This document shows, piece after piece, positions 1-8,742 of a stretch of DNA of 36,432 bases. The notes below the pieces were generated by a model. The model had not been told where the DNA came from. It ran no database searches and saw only the letters and a list, made by a program, of their open reading frames with translations. Made by a program: the position numbers and the translations under genes. Source of the stretch: Devosia sp. GTDB taxonomy: Bacteria > Pseudomonadota > Alphaproteobacteria > Rhizobiales > Devosiaceae. Where the stretch lies: positions 1-36,432 of the forward strand of contig NZ_JAUYGL010000019.1 in NCBI RefSeq assembly GCF_030689745.1, in the 5' to 3' direction. The number at the start of each line of letters is the position of its first letter. Within the stretch, counting starts at the first letter, position 1.

Positions 1-1437
1 CTGACCGTGCGCTTCTATGACGACCCGGCGGGCTTCGACCCCGCCAACATCTTCCGGATCGAGAACGAGAACATCGCGTTCAACATCTTCAGCGGGCTGA
101 CCACTTACGATGGCGAGACGGGCGAGATCGTCCCGGACATCGCCCTGTCGTGGGAGACGTCCGACAACAAGACCTGGACCTTCAAGCTGCGCGAGGGCGT
201 CACCTTCCACAAGGACTATGGCGAGGTCACCGCCGCCGACGTTATCTACAGCTTCAACCGCGTCAAGGACCCGGCAACCGCTTCGCCCTATGCCGCCGAA
301 CTGGCCGGCATCGTCAGCATGGAAGCGCCCGATCCCTATACCTTGATCATCGAGCTTGACGCGCCCAACGGCAATTTCCTGCACACCGTGGCCAATTACC
401 ACCAGGGCCAGATCGTCAGCCAAAAGGCGATCGAGGAGGCGGATGACCAGGTGCGCTGGCAGCCGATCGGTACGGGGCCCTATTACCTCGACACCATCGA
501 CGTGAGTTCGCAAATCGTGCTCAAGCGACACGAAGGCTACTACAAGGGCCCGGCGCCCATCGAGACCCTGGTCTTCAACATCATCAAGGATGAGGCCACC
601 GCCACTATCGCCCTGCGCAATGGCGAGGTCGACCTGGTGATGCGGTCGAGCCAGGAGGAAAACCTGGCGACGTTGGAGGCTGAAGGCTTCACCATGAATT
701 CGGTGATGGACTATGCCGTCGTCATCGGCGTGCTCAACCCTGAATTCGAGCCCTTCGCCAACCCATTGGTGCGCAAGGCCATGGCCCATGCGGTGGATTA
801 TGCCTCCATTACCCAGGCGATATCCCCCAGCCTGACCCAGCCGCACCACTCCATGCTGCTTCCCTGGATGGACGTCTACACCGACGAAATCCCCGTCTAC
901 GAATACGACCCCGATAAGGCCAAGGCTCTGCTGGCCGAAGCGGGCTATGCCGATGGTTTTACCTTCAAGAACCTGGGCACCTCCGCACAGGGCGTCACCG
1001 AAATCCAGCAGTTCCAGATCGATTTCCTCAGCCAGATCGGCATCAACATGGAAATGGAACTGGTGGACACACCCACCTTCAACCAGCGTCGCAATGCCGG
1101 CGAGTTCGACATGGCTTCGCGCCTGCTGCCGGCTGTCAATCCCGACATGATCCTGTTCAGTTTTCTGCACCCCGACAACATGGTGCCCAATGGCCTCAAC
1201 GGTGGTCGCTACGACAATCCTGAAGTTACGGCGCTGCTTGAAGCCGCCCGGGCCGAACCCGACAAGCACGCGGCCTTCGAGATGTACAAACAGGTCCAGC
1301 AGATCGTGGCTGAGGAGGCCGCTTATCTCCCGCTTTACTCCAACAACGTCTTCTGGCCCGGCAAGCCGGAAGTGACCGGGGTGCACATCAACTACCTCGC
1401 CCAGGTCAATTTCTACGACGTCGATATCGCCCAATAG
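1..1437 (+). CDS. ABC transporter substrate-binding protein, family 5 (peptide/opine type), 5' end missing
   Basis: Extracytoplasmic solute-binding protein of the SBP_bac_5 (DppA/OppA-like) family, which captures a peptide-like or other small solute in the periplasm and hands it to the membrane permeases. The frame is open from the first base of the window, so the signal peptide and true start lie outside. About 478 residues are visible. Family features seen are the early DPAGFDPAN segment, the GLTTYDGETGEIVPDIALSW core (family pattern L..YD..G...P.LA.SW), WTFKLREGVTFHKD, and GTGPYYL in the middle. It is followed after 11 nt by the DppB-like permease, with an SD-like aggag overlapping its stop, so it heads an operon. 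The substrate cannot be read from sequence; the linked isochorismatase-type hydrolase hints at an amide or N-carbamoyl compound, which is only inference. Confidence 0.93.
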   Translation: MTVRFYDDPAGFDPANIFRIENENIAFNIFSGLTTYDGETGEIVPDIALSWETSDNKTWTFKLREGVTFHKDYGEVTAADVIYSFNRVKDPATASPYAAELAGIVSMEAPDPYTLIIELDAPNGNFLHTVANYHQGQIVSQKAIEEADDQVRWQPIGTGPYYLDTIDVSSQIVLKRHEGYYKGPAPIETLVFNIIKDEATATIALRNGEVDLVMRSSQEENLATLEAEGFTMNSVMDYAVVIGVLNPEFEPFANPLVRKAMAHAVDYASITQAISPSLTQPHHSMLLPWMDVYTDEIPVYEYDPDKAKALLAEAGYADGFTFKNLGTSAQGVTEIQQFQIDFLSQIGINMEMELVDTPTFNQRRNAGEFDMASRLLPAVNPDMILFSFLHPDNMVPNGLNGGRYDNPEVTALLEAARAEPDKHAAFEMYKQVQQIVAEEAAYLPLYSNNVFWPGKPEVTGVHINYLAQVNFYDVDIAQ

Positions 1438-1448
1438 GAGCGCCTGCC

Positions 1449-2396
1449 ATGGCCGAATATGCCGCAAAGAAACTGGCTCAGATGCTCATCACCGTCCTGG
1501 GTGTCATCACGCTGGTGTTCTTCACCCTGCGCCTTATTCCGGGCGATGCGGCTTCGGCCATGGCAGGGGATACCCTGTCAGGCGAGGCACTGCAGGTCCT
1601 GCGCGACCAGATGGGCCTCGATGAGCCCCTGATCAGCCAGTATCTGGGCTTCCTGCGCGATCTGGCGATGATCGACCTCGGTGAAACCATCACCACGCGC
1701 ATCCCTATCGCCGACCTTCTGTTGCGCGCCTTGCCGATCACCCTCAGCATCGCCATGGCGACCATTGTGCTCTCGATCGTCATCTCCATTCCCCTGGGCA
1801 CGCTCGCCGCCTTCATGGCGCACAAGGGCCGCAACTGGCTCGACAACGGCCTGACCGGCGCCGCCATGATCATCGACCTGATGCCGTCCTTCTGGACGGC
1901 GCTGGTCCTGCTCCTGATCTTCTCGCTCGGCCTTGGCTGGTTTCCCGCCTCCGGCCAGCTCAACTGGAACAATCCCGGCAGCGTCGCGCTGCGGCTGGCT
2001 TTGCCGGTTATCGTCCTCTCGCTCTCGCAGGTCGCCACGCTGGCCCGCATTACCCGCACCGCGGTGCTCGAAGTGCTCAACGAGGACTATGTCCGCACCG
2101 CCCGCTCCATGGGCTGGTCCGAGATGCGTGTGCTCTTCCGCCACGCCCTCAAGAATGCTGCCCTGCCCATCGCCACCGTGGTTGGCCTCAGCTTCGGCAA
2201 CCTGCTCGGCGGCACAGTGATCGTCGAGTTCATCTTCACCATTCCAGGGGTGGGCAACCTGCTCATCGCCGGCATCAACAGCCGCGACTACCAGCTCGTT
2301 CAGACCCTGATCGTGCTCTACGCGCTGCTGTTCGTGGTCATCAATTTTACGACTGACCTCATCTACAAGACGCTCGATCCTCGCGTGCAGTTTTAG
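1449..2396 (+). CDS. ABC transporter permease, DppB-like
   Basis: Inner-membrane permease of the BPD_transp_1 (DppB/OppB) family, 315 residues, usual length. The N terminus has the typical layout: one membrane segment (about residues 9-30) followed by a periplasmic loop containing GDAA and a DQMGLDEPL segment. The remaining membrane segments are in the C-terminal two thirds. The cytoplasmic EAA loop that contacts the ATPase is visible around YVRTARSMGWSEMRVLFRHA. The start ATG is preceded by a good ribosome site (taggagcgcctgcc). It lies 11 nt after the binding protein and 15 nt before the second permease, so the three are almost certainly co-transcribed. Confidence 0.95.
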   Translation: MAEYAAKKLAQMLITVLGVITLVFFTLRLIPGDAASAMAGDTLSGEALQVLRDQMGLDEPLISQYLGFLRDLAMIDLGETITTRIPIADLLLRALPITLSIAMATIVLSIVISIPLGTLAAFMAHKGRNWLDNGLTGAAMIIDLMPSFWTALVLLLIFSLGLGWFPASGQLNWNNPGSVALRLALPVIVLSLSQVATLARITRTAVLEVLNEDYVRTARSMGWSEMRVLFRHALKNAALPIATVVGLSFGNLLGGTVIVEFIFTIPGVGNLLIAGINSRDYQLVQTLIVLYALLFVVINFTTDLIYKTLDPRVQF

Positions 2397-2411
2397 GCAA
2401 GGACATCCACC

Positions 2412-3299
2412 ATGGCAGATCTCTCGCTTCCCGCCACACCGACCCGCAAGCCAAGCCTGCTGGCCGTCGGCTCGGCTATTGCCCGGCACCGGTTCCTGTC
2501 CCACCCAAAGGTGCGCCTGGCCCTGGTGTTGCTGGTGCCCATCCTGCTGCTCACCATCTTCGCGCCGGTCCTGCCCATGCAGAAACCGCTCGAAACCAAT
2601 TTGCGCGCCATGATGCAGTTTCCCTCCATCGAACATGTCTTCGGCACCGACAAGATGGGCCGCGATATCTTCAGCCGCACCCTGGCCGGCGTGCAGATCT
2701 CGCTGCTGGTCGGCTTCAGCGTCGCCGCCATCGCCTTGGTGTTCGGCATGGTGCTGGGCACGCTGGCCGGCTTTTACGGCGGCATGATCGATCGAGCCAT
2801 CATGACGGTCGTCGACATCTTCCTCGCCTTTCCCTCGCTGCTGCTGGCGATTGGGCTGGTCTCGGTGATGGGGACAGGGATCGTGCCCGTCATCCTCGCC
2901 ATCTCTCTGGCGGACGTGCCGCGCTTCATCCGCCTGCAGCGCTCCCAGGTGCTCAGCCTGCGCTCCCGCGCCTTCATCGATGCGGCGCGCACTGTGGACG
3001 CCTCGCAATACTGGCTGATGACCCGCCACATCGTGCCCAACACACTTGCCGCTATGCTGGTGGCCGCCAGCATCGCTGCGGCCAACGCCATTCTCGTCGA
3101 AGCGAGCCTGAGCTTTCTGGGGCTTGGCATCATGCCGCCGCAGCCGTCGCTGGGCAACATCGTGCGCGATGGTCAGACCTATCTCGAGCAGGCCTGGTGG
3201 ATTTCGACCCTGCCCGGCGTGGTCATCCTGCTGATCGCCGTCGGCCTGCACTTTCTTTCGGACGGTGTCCGCGAGCTGCTCGACCCGCGTTCGCGCTAA
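2412..3299 (+). CDS. ABC transporter permease, DppC-like
   Basis: Second inner-membrane permease of the peptide-type importer (DppC/OppC family), 295 residues. The DppC-type N-terminal segment is present, with the first membrane helix near residues 36-55, followed by the conserved HVFGTDKMGRDIFSRTLAG stretch typical of the family. The EAA loop is seen at FIDAARTVDASQYWLMTRHI. It ends in the usual LLDPRSR tail. It would form a heterodimer with the upstream permease. The gap to the ATPase gene is 15 nt and contains a ggagg ribosome site. Confidence 0.95.
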   Translation: MADLSLPATPTRKPSLLAVGSAIARHRFLSHPKVRLALVLLVPILLLTIFAPVLPMQKPLETNLRAMMQFPSIEHVFGTDKMGRDIFSRTLAGVQISLLVGFSVAAIALVFGMVLGTLAGFYGGMIDRAIMTVVDIFLAFPSLLLAIGLVSVMGTGIVPVILAISLADVPRFIRLQRSQVLSLRSRAFIDAARTVDASQYWLMTRHIVPNTLAAMLVAASIAAANAILVEASLSFLGLGIMPPQPSLGNIVRDGQTYLEQAWWISTLPGVVILLIAVGLHFLSDGVRELLDPRSR

Positions 3300-3314
3300 C
3301 CGGAGGAAACACAG

Positions 3315-5273
3315 ATGAACTATCAGGCTCCGGTCAAGACGACCCTGCTCGAACTGCGCAACCTGCACACCGACTTCCAGACCAGCACCGGAACGGTCAA
3401 GGCGGTCGATGGCGTCTCCTTCGCCATTGAACGCGGCGAGCGCGTGGCGGTGGTGGGCGAGAGCGGCTCGGGCAAGAGCGCCATGGCCATGTCCATCCTG
3501 CGGCTGCTGACGCATCCCGGCAAGGTCGCCGGCGGCGAAGTGCTGCTCGATGGCCGCGATATCTCACGGCTGAGCGAAGGCCAGCTCAACGCCATCCGCG
3601 GCCGGCTGGTCGGCACTGTGTTTCAGGATCCCATGTCCTCGCTTGACCCGGTCATGCGTATCTCCAAGCAGATGATCGAGCCCATCATGCGCAACCTACG
3701 GCTCAACCGCGAGCAGGCGCGCGAGGAGGCCATCAAGTGGCTGGGAAAGGTCGGCATTCCCGAACCCGAGCGCCGCATCGAAGCCTATCCATTCGAGATG
3801 AGTGGCGGCATGCGCCAGCGCGTCATGATCGCCATGGCCCTGTCCAGCCGACCGCAGCTGGTCATCGCCGACGAGCCCACCACGGCCCTCGACGTCACCA
3901 TCCAGGCCCAGATCGTCGAGGTACTCAAGACGCTGACCGAGGAATCCGGCGCTGCCATGCTGTTCATCACCCACGACCTTGGCCTCGTGGCGCGCTTCGC
4001 CCACAAGGTGGCGGTGATGTATGCTGGCCGCATCGTCGAGTTCGGGCGGGTGGAGGATATCTTCGCCAGCCCCGCACACCCCTATACCCAGAGCCTGCTC
4101 GGCACCATTCCGAGCACCGCCATGCTCAAGTCAGAGCGCTTGCCGCAGATCCCCGGCCTGCCGCCCGACATGCGCTTTCCCATCACCGGCTGCGCCTTCA
4201 AGGAGCGCTGCGCTGCTGCCCATGATCGCTGCTGCGTCGAGGCGCCCCGTCTCAGCCAGTGCGGCATCGACCATACGGCGGCGTGTTGGGCCCCGCATGG
4301 GCTGGGCGAGGGAGCAACCCTGAAGGCCGAGCGGCCCGACCGCCCCAACAGGCCCTTCGAGCCCGATGGCAGCGTGGTGGTCGAACTGAACGCTTTGTGG
4401 AAGCAGTTCGACACCTCACGCAAGATGGTCGTCCGCGCCGTCAACGGCGTGAACCTCCGCGTCCACAAGGGTGAAACCCTCGGCATCGTCGGGGAGAGCG
4501 GCTGTGGCAAGAGCACCATCGCCCGCCTGCTGCTCGGTCTCGAAAAGCCGACCTCGGGCGACATCTTCATCGCTGGCCTGGCCCAGATGGTGTTCCAGGA
4601 CCCCGCTTCCTCCTTCAACCCCAAGATGACCATTGGCGGCATCGTCGCCGAACCACTGGTGGTCAGGGCGCACGGCAGCAAGCCCGAACGCAAGGAGGCC
4701 GTACGGCGCCTGATCAGCCAGGTCGGCCTCGACCCAGCCTTCGCCGAGCGTTATCCGCACCAGCTAAGCGGCGGCCAGCGCCAACGCGTCGCGGTGGCCC
4801 GCGCCCTGGCGCTCAATCCATCTGTCGTGGTCGCCGACGAGCCGACCTCGGCGCTCGATGTCTCGGTGCGCGCCCAGATCATCAACCTGCTGGTCGATCT
4901 CAAGCAGGAGCTGGGCATCAGCTTTGTCTTCATCTCCCATGACCTGCTGACCGTGCGCTACATCGCCGACCGCATCGCCGTCATGTATTTGGGTGAGGTG
5001 GTCGAATACGGCGCCGCCGAGGAGGTCTTCGCCGATCCGCGCCATCCCTATACCAAGGCGCTCATTGACGCCGTGCCGGTGCCCGATCCGGCCATAGAAA
5101 GCCGCCGCACCAGCACGCCTTTGCAGGGCGAACTGCCCAGCCCCCTCAACCTGCCGACCGGCTGCGCCTTTGCCTCGCGCTGCCCCATGGCGACCGATCG
5201 CTGCCGCGCGGAAAAACCGGCGCTGCCCACCCATGACCTCGCAAGACAGGTAGCCTGCCATTATGCCAGCTGA
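3315..5273 (+). CDS. Fused double ATP-binding protein of the peptide-type ABC importer (DppD-DppF-like)
   Basis: Single polypeptide of 652 residues with two nucleotide-binding domains, doing the job that DppD and DppF do separately. Domain 1 has Walker A GESGSGKS (48-55), signature MSGGMRQR, Walker B LVIADEPT and an HD switch (FITHDL). It ends in the oligopeptide-transporter C-terminal zone with Cys residues (GCAFKERC). Domain 2 has Walker A GESGCGKS (393-400), [20 protein letters not shown] and FISHDL, with a second GCAFASRC tail. In domain 2 the stretch between the post-Walker-A strand (SGDIFIAG) and the Q loop (QMVFQDP) is only about two residues, where DppF-type proteins usually have some 15-20 more. 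This is in frame, so it looks like a real deletion or lineage variant. The gene overlaps the next MFS start by 11 nt. Confidence 0.95.
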   Translation: MNYQAPVKTTLLELRNLHTDFQTSTGTVKAVDGVSFAIERGERVAVVGESGSGKSAMAMSILRLLTHPGKVAGGEVLLDGRDISRLSEGQLNAIRGRLVGTVFQDPMSSLDPVMRISKQMIEPIMRNLRLNREQAREEAIKWLGKVGIPEPERRIEAYPFEMSGGMRQRVMIAMALSSRPQLVIADEPTTALDVTIQAQIVEVLKTLTEESGAAMLFITHDLGLVARFAHKVAVMYAGRIVEFGRVEDIFASPAHPYTQSLLGTIPSTAMLKSERLPQIPGLPPDMRFPITGCAFKERCAAAHDRCCVEAPRLSQCGIDHTAACWAPHGLGEGATLKAERPDRPNRPFEPDGSVVVELNALWKQFDTSRKMVVRAVNGVNLRVHKGETLGIVGESGCGKSTIARLLLGLEKPTSGDIFIAGLAQMVFQDPASSFNPKMTIGGIVAEPLVVRAHGSKPERKEAVRRLISQVGLDPAFAERYPHQLSGGQRQRVAVARALALNPSVVVADEPTSALDVSVRAQIINLLVDLKQELGISFVFISHDLLTVRYIADRIAVMYLGEVVEYGAAEEVFADPRHPYTKALIDAVPVPDPAIESRRTSTPLQGELPSPLNLPTGCAFASRCPMATDRCRAEKPALPTHDLARQVACHYAS

Positions 5274-6528
5274 CGTTGTGTCTGGTGACCCCGCGGCGCG
5301 CTTCGCCCGCTTCGGTGTCATTGGCGGCGGTGTGTTCTTCACCATCCAGGGTCTCGCCAACCCCTTCTTTGCCCTCTATGCCACCGAACTGGGCGCCTCC
5401 ACCTTCGCCGTCGGCCTGATGGTGACGCTCAAGGCGCTGTTGCCCATCGTCATCGCCATGCCTGCCGGTCAGCTCATCGACTCCATCGGGCCGATGAAGA
5501 TGCTGAAATACGGCTCCTGGTTCCTGCTGGCCTCGCTGGTCTGCACGGTCTTTGCCACCGGCATTCCGCTGCTGGCCCTGTCCCAGGTGCTGATCGGCGC
5601 TTCGGTCATCATGATGGCCTCCTCGTTCCAGGTGCTGGTCGCCCATGGCGACCGCGAACGCCGCAACACCGCCATCAAGCAATATTCCATGTGGATGTCG
5701 GGCGGTGGCATGCTCGGCCCCATCATCGGCGGCCTGATCGCTTCGGCCTTTGCCGTACCCAATCACGGCTATCGCGCCGCCTTCGTTGCGTCCCTCGTCG
5801 CCTGCGTCCTTTTCATGCTCGCCCTTTTCTGGCTGAGTGGGCGATACCCCCATCCAGATGCCAGCCATGTCCGGGTCCGCGAGGTCTTCAGCCCGTCCGG
5901 AATACTCACGAGCTACAAGCGTGGCATTGGTCTTGCCGGCTCGCGTCCAGTGCAATTCGGGCTCACCGGCACTTTCCTCGTCATGTACATCCAGGCGCTC
6001 TACATGAGCTTCTTGCCGCTCTACCTGGCGCAGAACGGCTTTGCCACATTCCTCATCGCCCTCACCATTTCGCTTAAGGGCCTGGCGGGCATGCTGTCCC
6101 GCTTCGCCCTCAGCGGGCTCATGAAGCGTTATTCGCTTGAAGTCATCCTGCTCTGCGCCAGCGCCATTGCCGCCGTCGGCGTGGTGCTAACGCCGCTGGC
6201 CGTGGGTGATCCAGTCACCATGCTGGCCTTGGCCGCCATCATCGGCGGCGCGGCCGGCCTCAATCTGCCGGTCAGCATCATGATCATGGTCGATGCGGTG
6301 GGCGAGAATGAGCGCGGTAAGCTCATGGGCCTGCGCCTGCTTGCCAATCGGTTCTCGCAGGTTCTCAGCCCCGCCATGTTCGGCATTCTGGGTCAGCTCT
6401 TCGGCCTCACCGCGGCCTTCTATAGCGGCGGCGCCGTGCTGGTCGCCACGGTAGTCGGCTTTTCCGCCTACACCATGCACCAGGGCCCGCTCAAAGCGCC
6501 GGGCAAGCCCGTCGAACCGGCGGAGTAA
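5263..6528 (+). CDS. MFS transporter
   Basis: Major facilitator superfamily permease, 421 residues, about 12 predicted membrane segments spread over the whole length. The loop 2-3 signature region reads GQLIDSIGPMKM, a variant of the MFS motif A. The ATG overlaps the end of the ATPase gene by 11 nt (stop TGA at 5271-5273), indicating translational coupling to the ABC operon. A second, different MFS gene follows after 3 nt. The substrate and direction are unknown; position suggests it moves the same compound as the ABC importer or a product made from it. Confidence 0.92.
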   Translation: MPADVVSGDPAARFARFGVIGGGVFFTIQGLANPFFALYATELGASTFAVGLMVTLKALLPIVIAMPAGQLIDSIGPMKMLKYGSWFLLASLVCTVFATGIPLLALSQVLIGASVIMMASSFQVLVAHGDRERRNTAIKQYSMWMSGGGMLGPIIGGLIASAFAVPNHGYRAAFVASLVACVLFMLALFWLSGRYPHPDASHVRVREVFSPSGILTSYKRGIGLAGSRPVQFGLTGTFLVMYIQALYMSFLPLYLAQNGFATFLIALTISLKGLAGMLSRFALSGLMKRYSLEVILLCASAIAAVGVVLTPLAVGDPVTMLALAAIIGGAAGLNLPVSIMIMVDAVGENERGKLMGLRLLANRFSQVLSPAMFGILGQLFGLTAAFYSGGAVLVATVVGFSAYTMHQGPLKAPGKPVEPAE

Positions 6529-6531
6529 GGG

Positions 6532-8580
6532 ATGAACGCGCTCTTCGGCGACATCCCGGTCAATCCGGCCACGTGGCGTGAGACCCTCAAGGCCATGCCA
6601 TACCTGCCCATTACCCTGGTGGCGGTGGTCGGCCACATGATGCTCTTCGGCATGTTGACGCCGGTCATGGCCATCTATGCCCAGAGCTTTGCCGTCCCCG
6701 ACTGGCAGATCGGACTGATGATAACCGTCTTCGCCGCTGGCCGCCTCGCCGCCGACCTGCCAGCCGGCCATTTCGCCTCGCGCGTCGGCATCCGCCCATT
6801 GCTCGGCTTCGGCTTGCTGCTCTGCTCGCTCGGTGCCGTCCTCGGCGCCCTCGCGCCCAGCTACGCCATGCTGCTAACCGGCCGCGTCATGCAAGGCATC
6901 GGCTCGGGTCTGTTCATGACCGCCGCCATGATCTACCTGGCCCAGAACAGCGATCGCCGCAGTCGCGGCAAGGTCATGTCGATGTTCCAGGGCGCCACCC
7001 TCGTTGGCGGCGCCTTCGGTCCCAGCGTCGGCGGCCTCGCCGCCAATCTCTTTGGCCTGTCGGGTCCCTTCTGGGCCGCCGCTGTCATCGGTCTCGTTAC
7101 CGGCCTGCTGCCGTTGATCCTCTTCAAGGAGACCGCGAGCCAGCGCGACAACCCCCAGCAATCCGGATCGCGCGGCATGCTTGGTCTGCTGCTGATCCTG
7201 CCTTTCCTCTGCGTCCTGCTCGCCAATTTCGGGTTCTTTCTCACCCGCACCGCCGGACAGTGGCAGATGATCCCGCTGCTGGCAGACCAGCGCTATGCCA
7301 TCGGACCCGACCAGCTCGGCCTCGCCATGTCGCTTTCCGCCGTGGCTAATCTCGTCGCCTTGCCAGTCGCGGCCTATATCGTCGACCGCCTGCCGCGGGC
7401 TTCCATCATCGCCTTCTCGCTGCTCGCCACGGCCGCCGCCCTGGCCGGCATCGCCATGGCCGACAGCGCCGCAATGCTGTTCGCCGGCATGATCGCCATC
7501 GGCCTTGCGACCGGCATCGGCGGTCCCGCCATCGGCGCCTATGCAGTCGACGTCGTTCCGGCCCGCCAGCAGGGCTCGGCCATGGGCATGCTGCGCTTTG
7601 CCGGCGATCTGGGTTACCTCGTCGGGCCCCTTGCCATCGGCACCCTCGTCGATGTCGGCCAGCTTGGCTACGACGGCGGCCTCTTCATCAATGCCCTGCT
7701 TCTTGTTGCCTTCGGCGCCGTCTTCGTGCTCGGCGGACGGCGCCTGCTGATCACCCGACCCCACGAGCACACCCACCCCCTCGAACCTAGGAGACCTCTC
7801 ACCATGACGGACCGTATCTGGGACAAGTATCTGAGTGAAGAAGACAAGGCGGTTTTCGCCTCCTCGGGCTTTGGCTCGCTGGCCGAATGGGGCAAGCGCC
7901 CTGCCCTGCTGGTCATCGACGTCAACTACGCCTTCTGCGACGAGAAGCCGACGCCGATCCTGGAAAGCATCAAGAAGTGGCGCACCTCCTGCGGCGAATA
8001 TGCGTGGGAAGCCATGCCGGTGCTCGAAAAGCTCATCGACACCTGCCACGGCAAGGGCATCCCGGTGATCTATACCACCGGCACCCAGCGCGCTGACAAG
8101 TGGGACGCCGGCTCTTGGGCCTGGAAGAGTTCGCGCCGCAAGGACGAGGCCCATGCGACAGCACCCCTGCTCACCAGCGACGGGCTGGACGGCAATGAGA
8201 TCGTTGCCGAAATCGCACCCGGTCCGCGCGACATCGTCATCCACAAGCAGAAGCCCTCGGGCTTTGCCGGCACGCCCCTGGTCTCCTACCTGCAGCTGCT
8301 GGGCTGCGATAGCGTGATCGTCACTGGCACCACCACCTCTGGCTGCGTCCGCGCCACCGTGCTTGACGCCTTCTCGCTCAACTACCGCGTCACTGTGGTC
8401 GAAGACGGTTGCTTTGACCGTGCCCAGGCTAACCACGCCATCAACCTGTGCGACATGCATGCCAAATACGCCAACGTCATGCCGTCCGATGAAGTGATCA
8501 ACCACCTCAACGGCCTGAGCCAAGGCATGTACGACCTGCCTTCGGGTGCCGGTATGGAGCGTGTCGCCGCAGCCGAATAA
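6532..8580 (+). CDS. MFS transporter running in frame into an isochorismatase-family hydrolase (fusion or lost stop)
   Basis: One open frame of 682 residues. Residues 1 to about 405 are an MFS transporter (motif-A-like GHFASRVGIRPLL, MQGIGSG in segment 4, about 12 membrane segments). Residues 425-682 are a complete isochorismatase-like amidohydrolase. The joint (about 406-424, rich in His, Pro and Arg) shows no linker conservation I recognise. The sequence just before codon 425 is aggagacctctcacc then ATG, a textbook ribosome site, and a TAG sits one frame away at 7792-7794. Loss or gain of one base in the nearby C-rich run (acccaccccctcg) would separate the two genes. So this may be two coupled genes with an indel or sequencing error, or a real transporter-enzyme fusion with an internal start. 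It starts 3 nt after the previous MFS gene. Confidence 0.75.
   Translation: MNALFGDIPVNPATWRETLKAMPYLPITLVAVVGHMMLFGMLTPVMAIYAQSFAVPDWQIGLMITVFAAGRLAADLPAGHFASRVGIRPLLGFGLLLCSLGAVLGALAPSYAMLLTGRVMQGIGSGLFMTAAMIYLAQNSDRRSRGKVMSMFQGATLVGGAFGPSVGGLAANLFGLSGPFWAAAVIGLVTGLLPLILFKETASQRDNPQQSGSRGMLGLLLILPFLCVLLANFGFFLTRTAGQWQMIPLLADQRYAIGPDQLGLAMSLSAVANLVALPVAAYIVDRLPRASIIAFSLLATAAALAGIAMADSAAMLFAGMIAIGLATGIGGPAIGAYAVDVVPARQQGSAMGMLRFAGDLGYLVGPLAIGTLVDVGQLGYDGGLFINALLLVAFGAVFVLGGRRLLITRPHEHTHPLEPRRPLTMTDRIWDKYLSEEDKAVFASSGFGSLAEWGKRPALLVIDVNYAFCDEKPTPILESIKKWRTSCGEYAWEAMPVLEKLIDTCHGKGIPVIYTTGTQRADKWDAGSWAWKSSRRKDEAHATAPLLTSDGLDGNEIVAEIAPGPRDIVIHKQKPSGFAGTPLVSYLQLLGCDSVIVTGTTTSGCVRATVLDAFSLNYRVTVVEDGCFDRAQANHAINLCDMHAKYANVMPSDEVINHLNGLSQGMYDLPSGAGMERVAAAE
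7804..8580 (+). CDS. Isochorismatase-family amidohydrolase (own start inside the longer MFS frame)
   Basis: Cysteine hydrolase of 258 residues, of the family that includes nicotinamidase, N-carbamoylsarcosine amidase and ureidoacrylate hydrolase; it cleaves amide or carbamoyl bonds in the cytoplasm. The catalytic triad is visible: Asp39 in LLVIDVNYAF, Lys148 in HKQKPSGF, and the nucleophile Cys181 in TGTTTSGCVRAT. The N-terminal extension of about 30 residues and the TSGCVRAT box resemble the carbamoylsarcosine/maleamate amidase branch more than plain nicotinamidases, but the substrate is unknown. This ATG is favoured as an independent start because aggag lies 10 nt upstream. It is the last gene of the plus-strand operon and is followed by a strong hairpin at 8591. 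Confidence 0.85.
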   Translation: MTDRIWDKYLSEEDKAVFASSGFGSLAEWGKRPALLVIDVNYAFCDEKPTPILESIKKWRTSCGEYAWEAMPVLEKLIDTCHGKGIPVIYTTGTQRADKWDAGSWAWKSSRRKDEAHATAPLLTSDGLDGNEIVAEIAPGPRDIVIHKQKPSGFAGTPLVSYLQLLGCDSVIVTGTTTSGCVRATVLDAFSLNYRVTVVEDGCFDRAQANHAINLCDMHAKYANVMPSDEVINHLNGLSQGMYDLPSGAGMERVAAAE

Positions 8581-8590
8581 CCTGTTGTCG

Positions 8591-8619
8591 CTCCGTGCCA
8601 TCGTCACGATGGCACGGAG
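8591..8619 (+). terminator. Perfect 13-bp hairpin between convergent operons
   Basis: The arms ctccgtgccatcg and cgatggcacggag pair perfectly around a tca loop, 10 nt after the hydrolase stop. The tail is gcgagttt, a weak U tract, so it may stop plus-strand transcription inefficiently or act in both directions. The rest of the gap to 8743 shows nothing recognisable. Confidence 0.7.
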
Positions 8620-8742
8620 GCGAGTTTCACAGCACCAGCGCGCAGGCTGTCGGCAGATGGATTTGATCGTGGGATATTGGGTGCCTCACAGCGCCTGACG
8701 GCGGTCCACCCCAAACGACCGGGCGAGGAGCTTTGCTGAAGC

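Noticed and set aside
1578-3515. Very long minus-strand open frame (over 600 codons) across the permease genes
   Set aside because: It is the antisense shadow of high-GC permease and ATPase genes; the translation is rich in His, Gln, Asp and Gly without any domain.
6874-8607. Long minus-strand open frame opposite the MFS-hydrolase gene
   Set aside because: Same antisense effect; low-complexity translation and no ribosome site.
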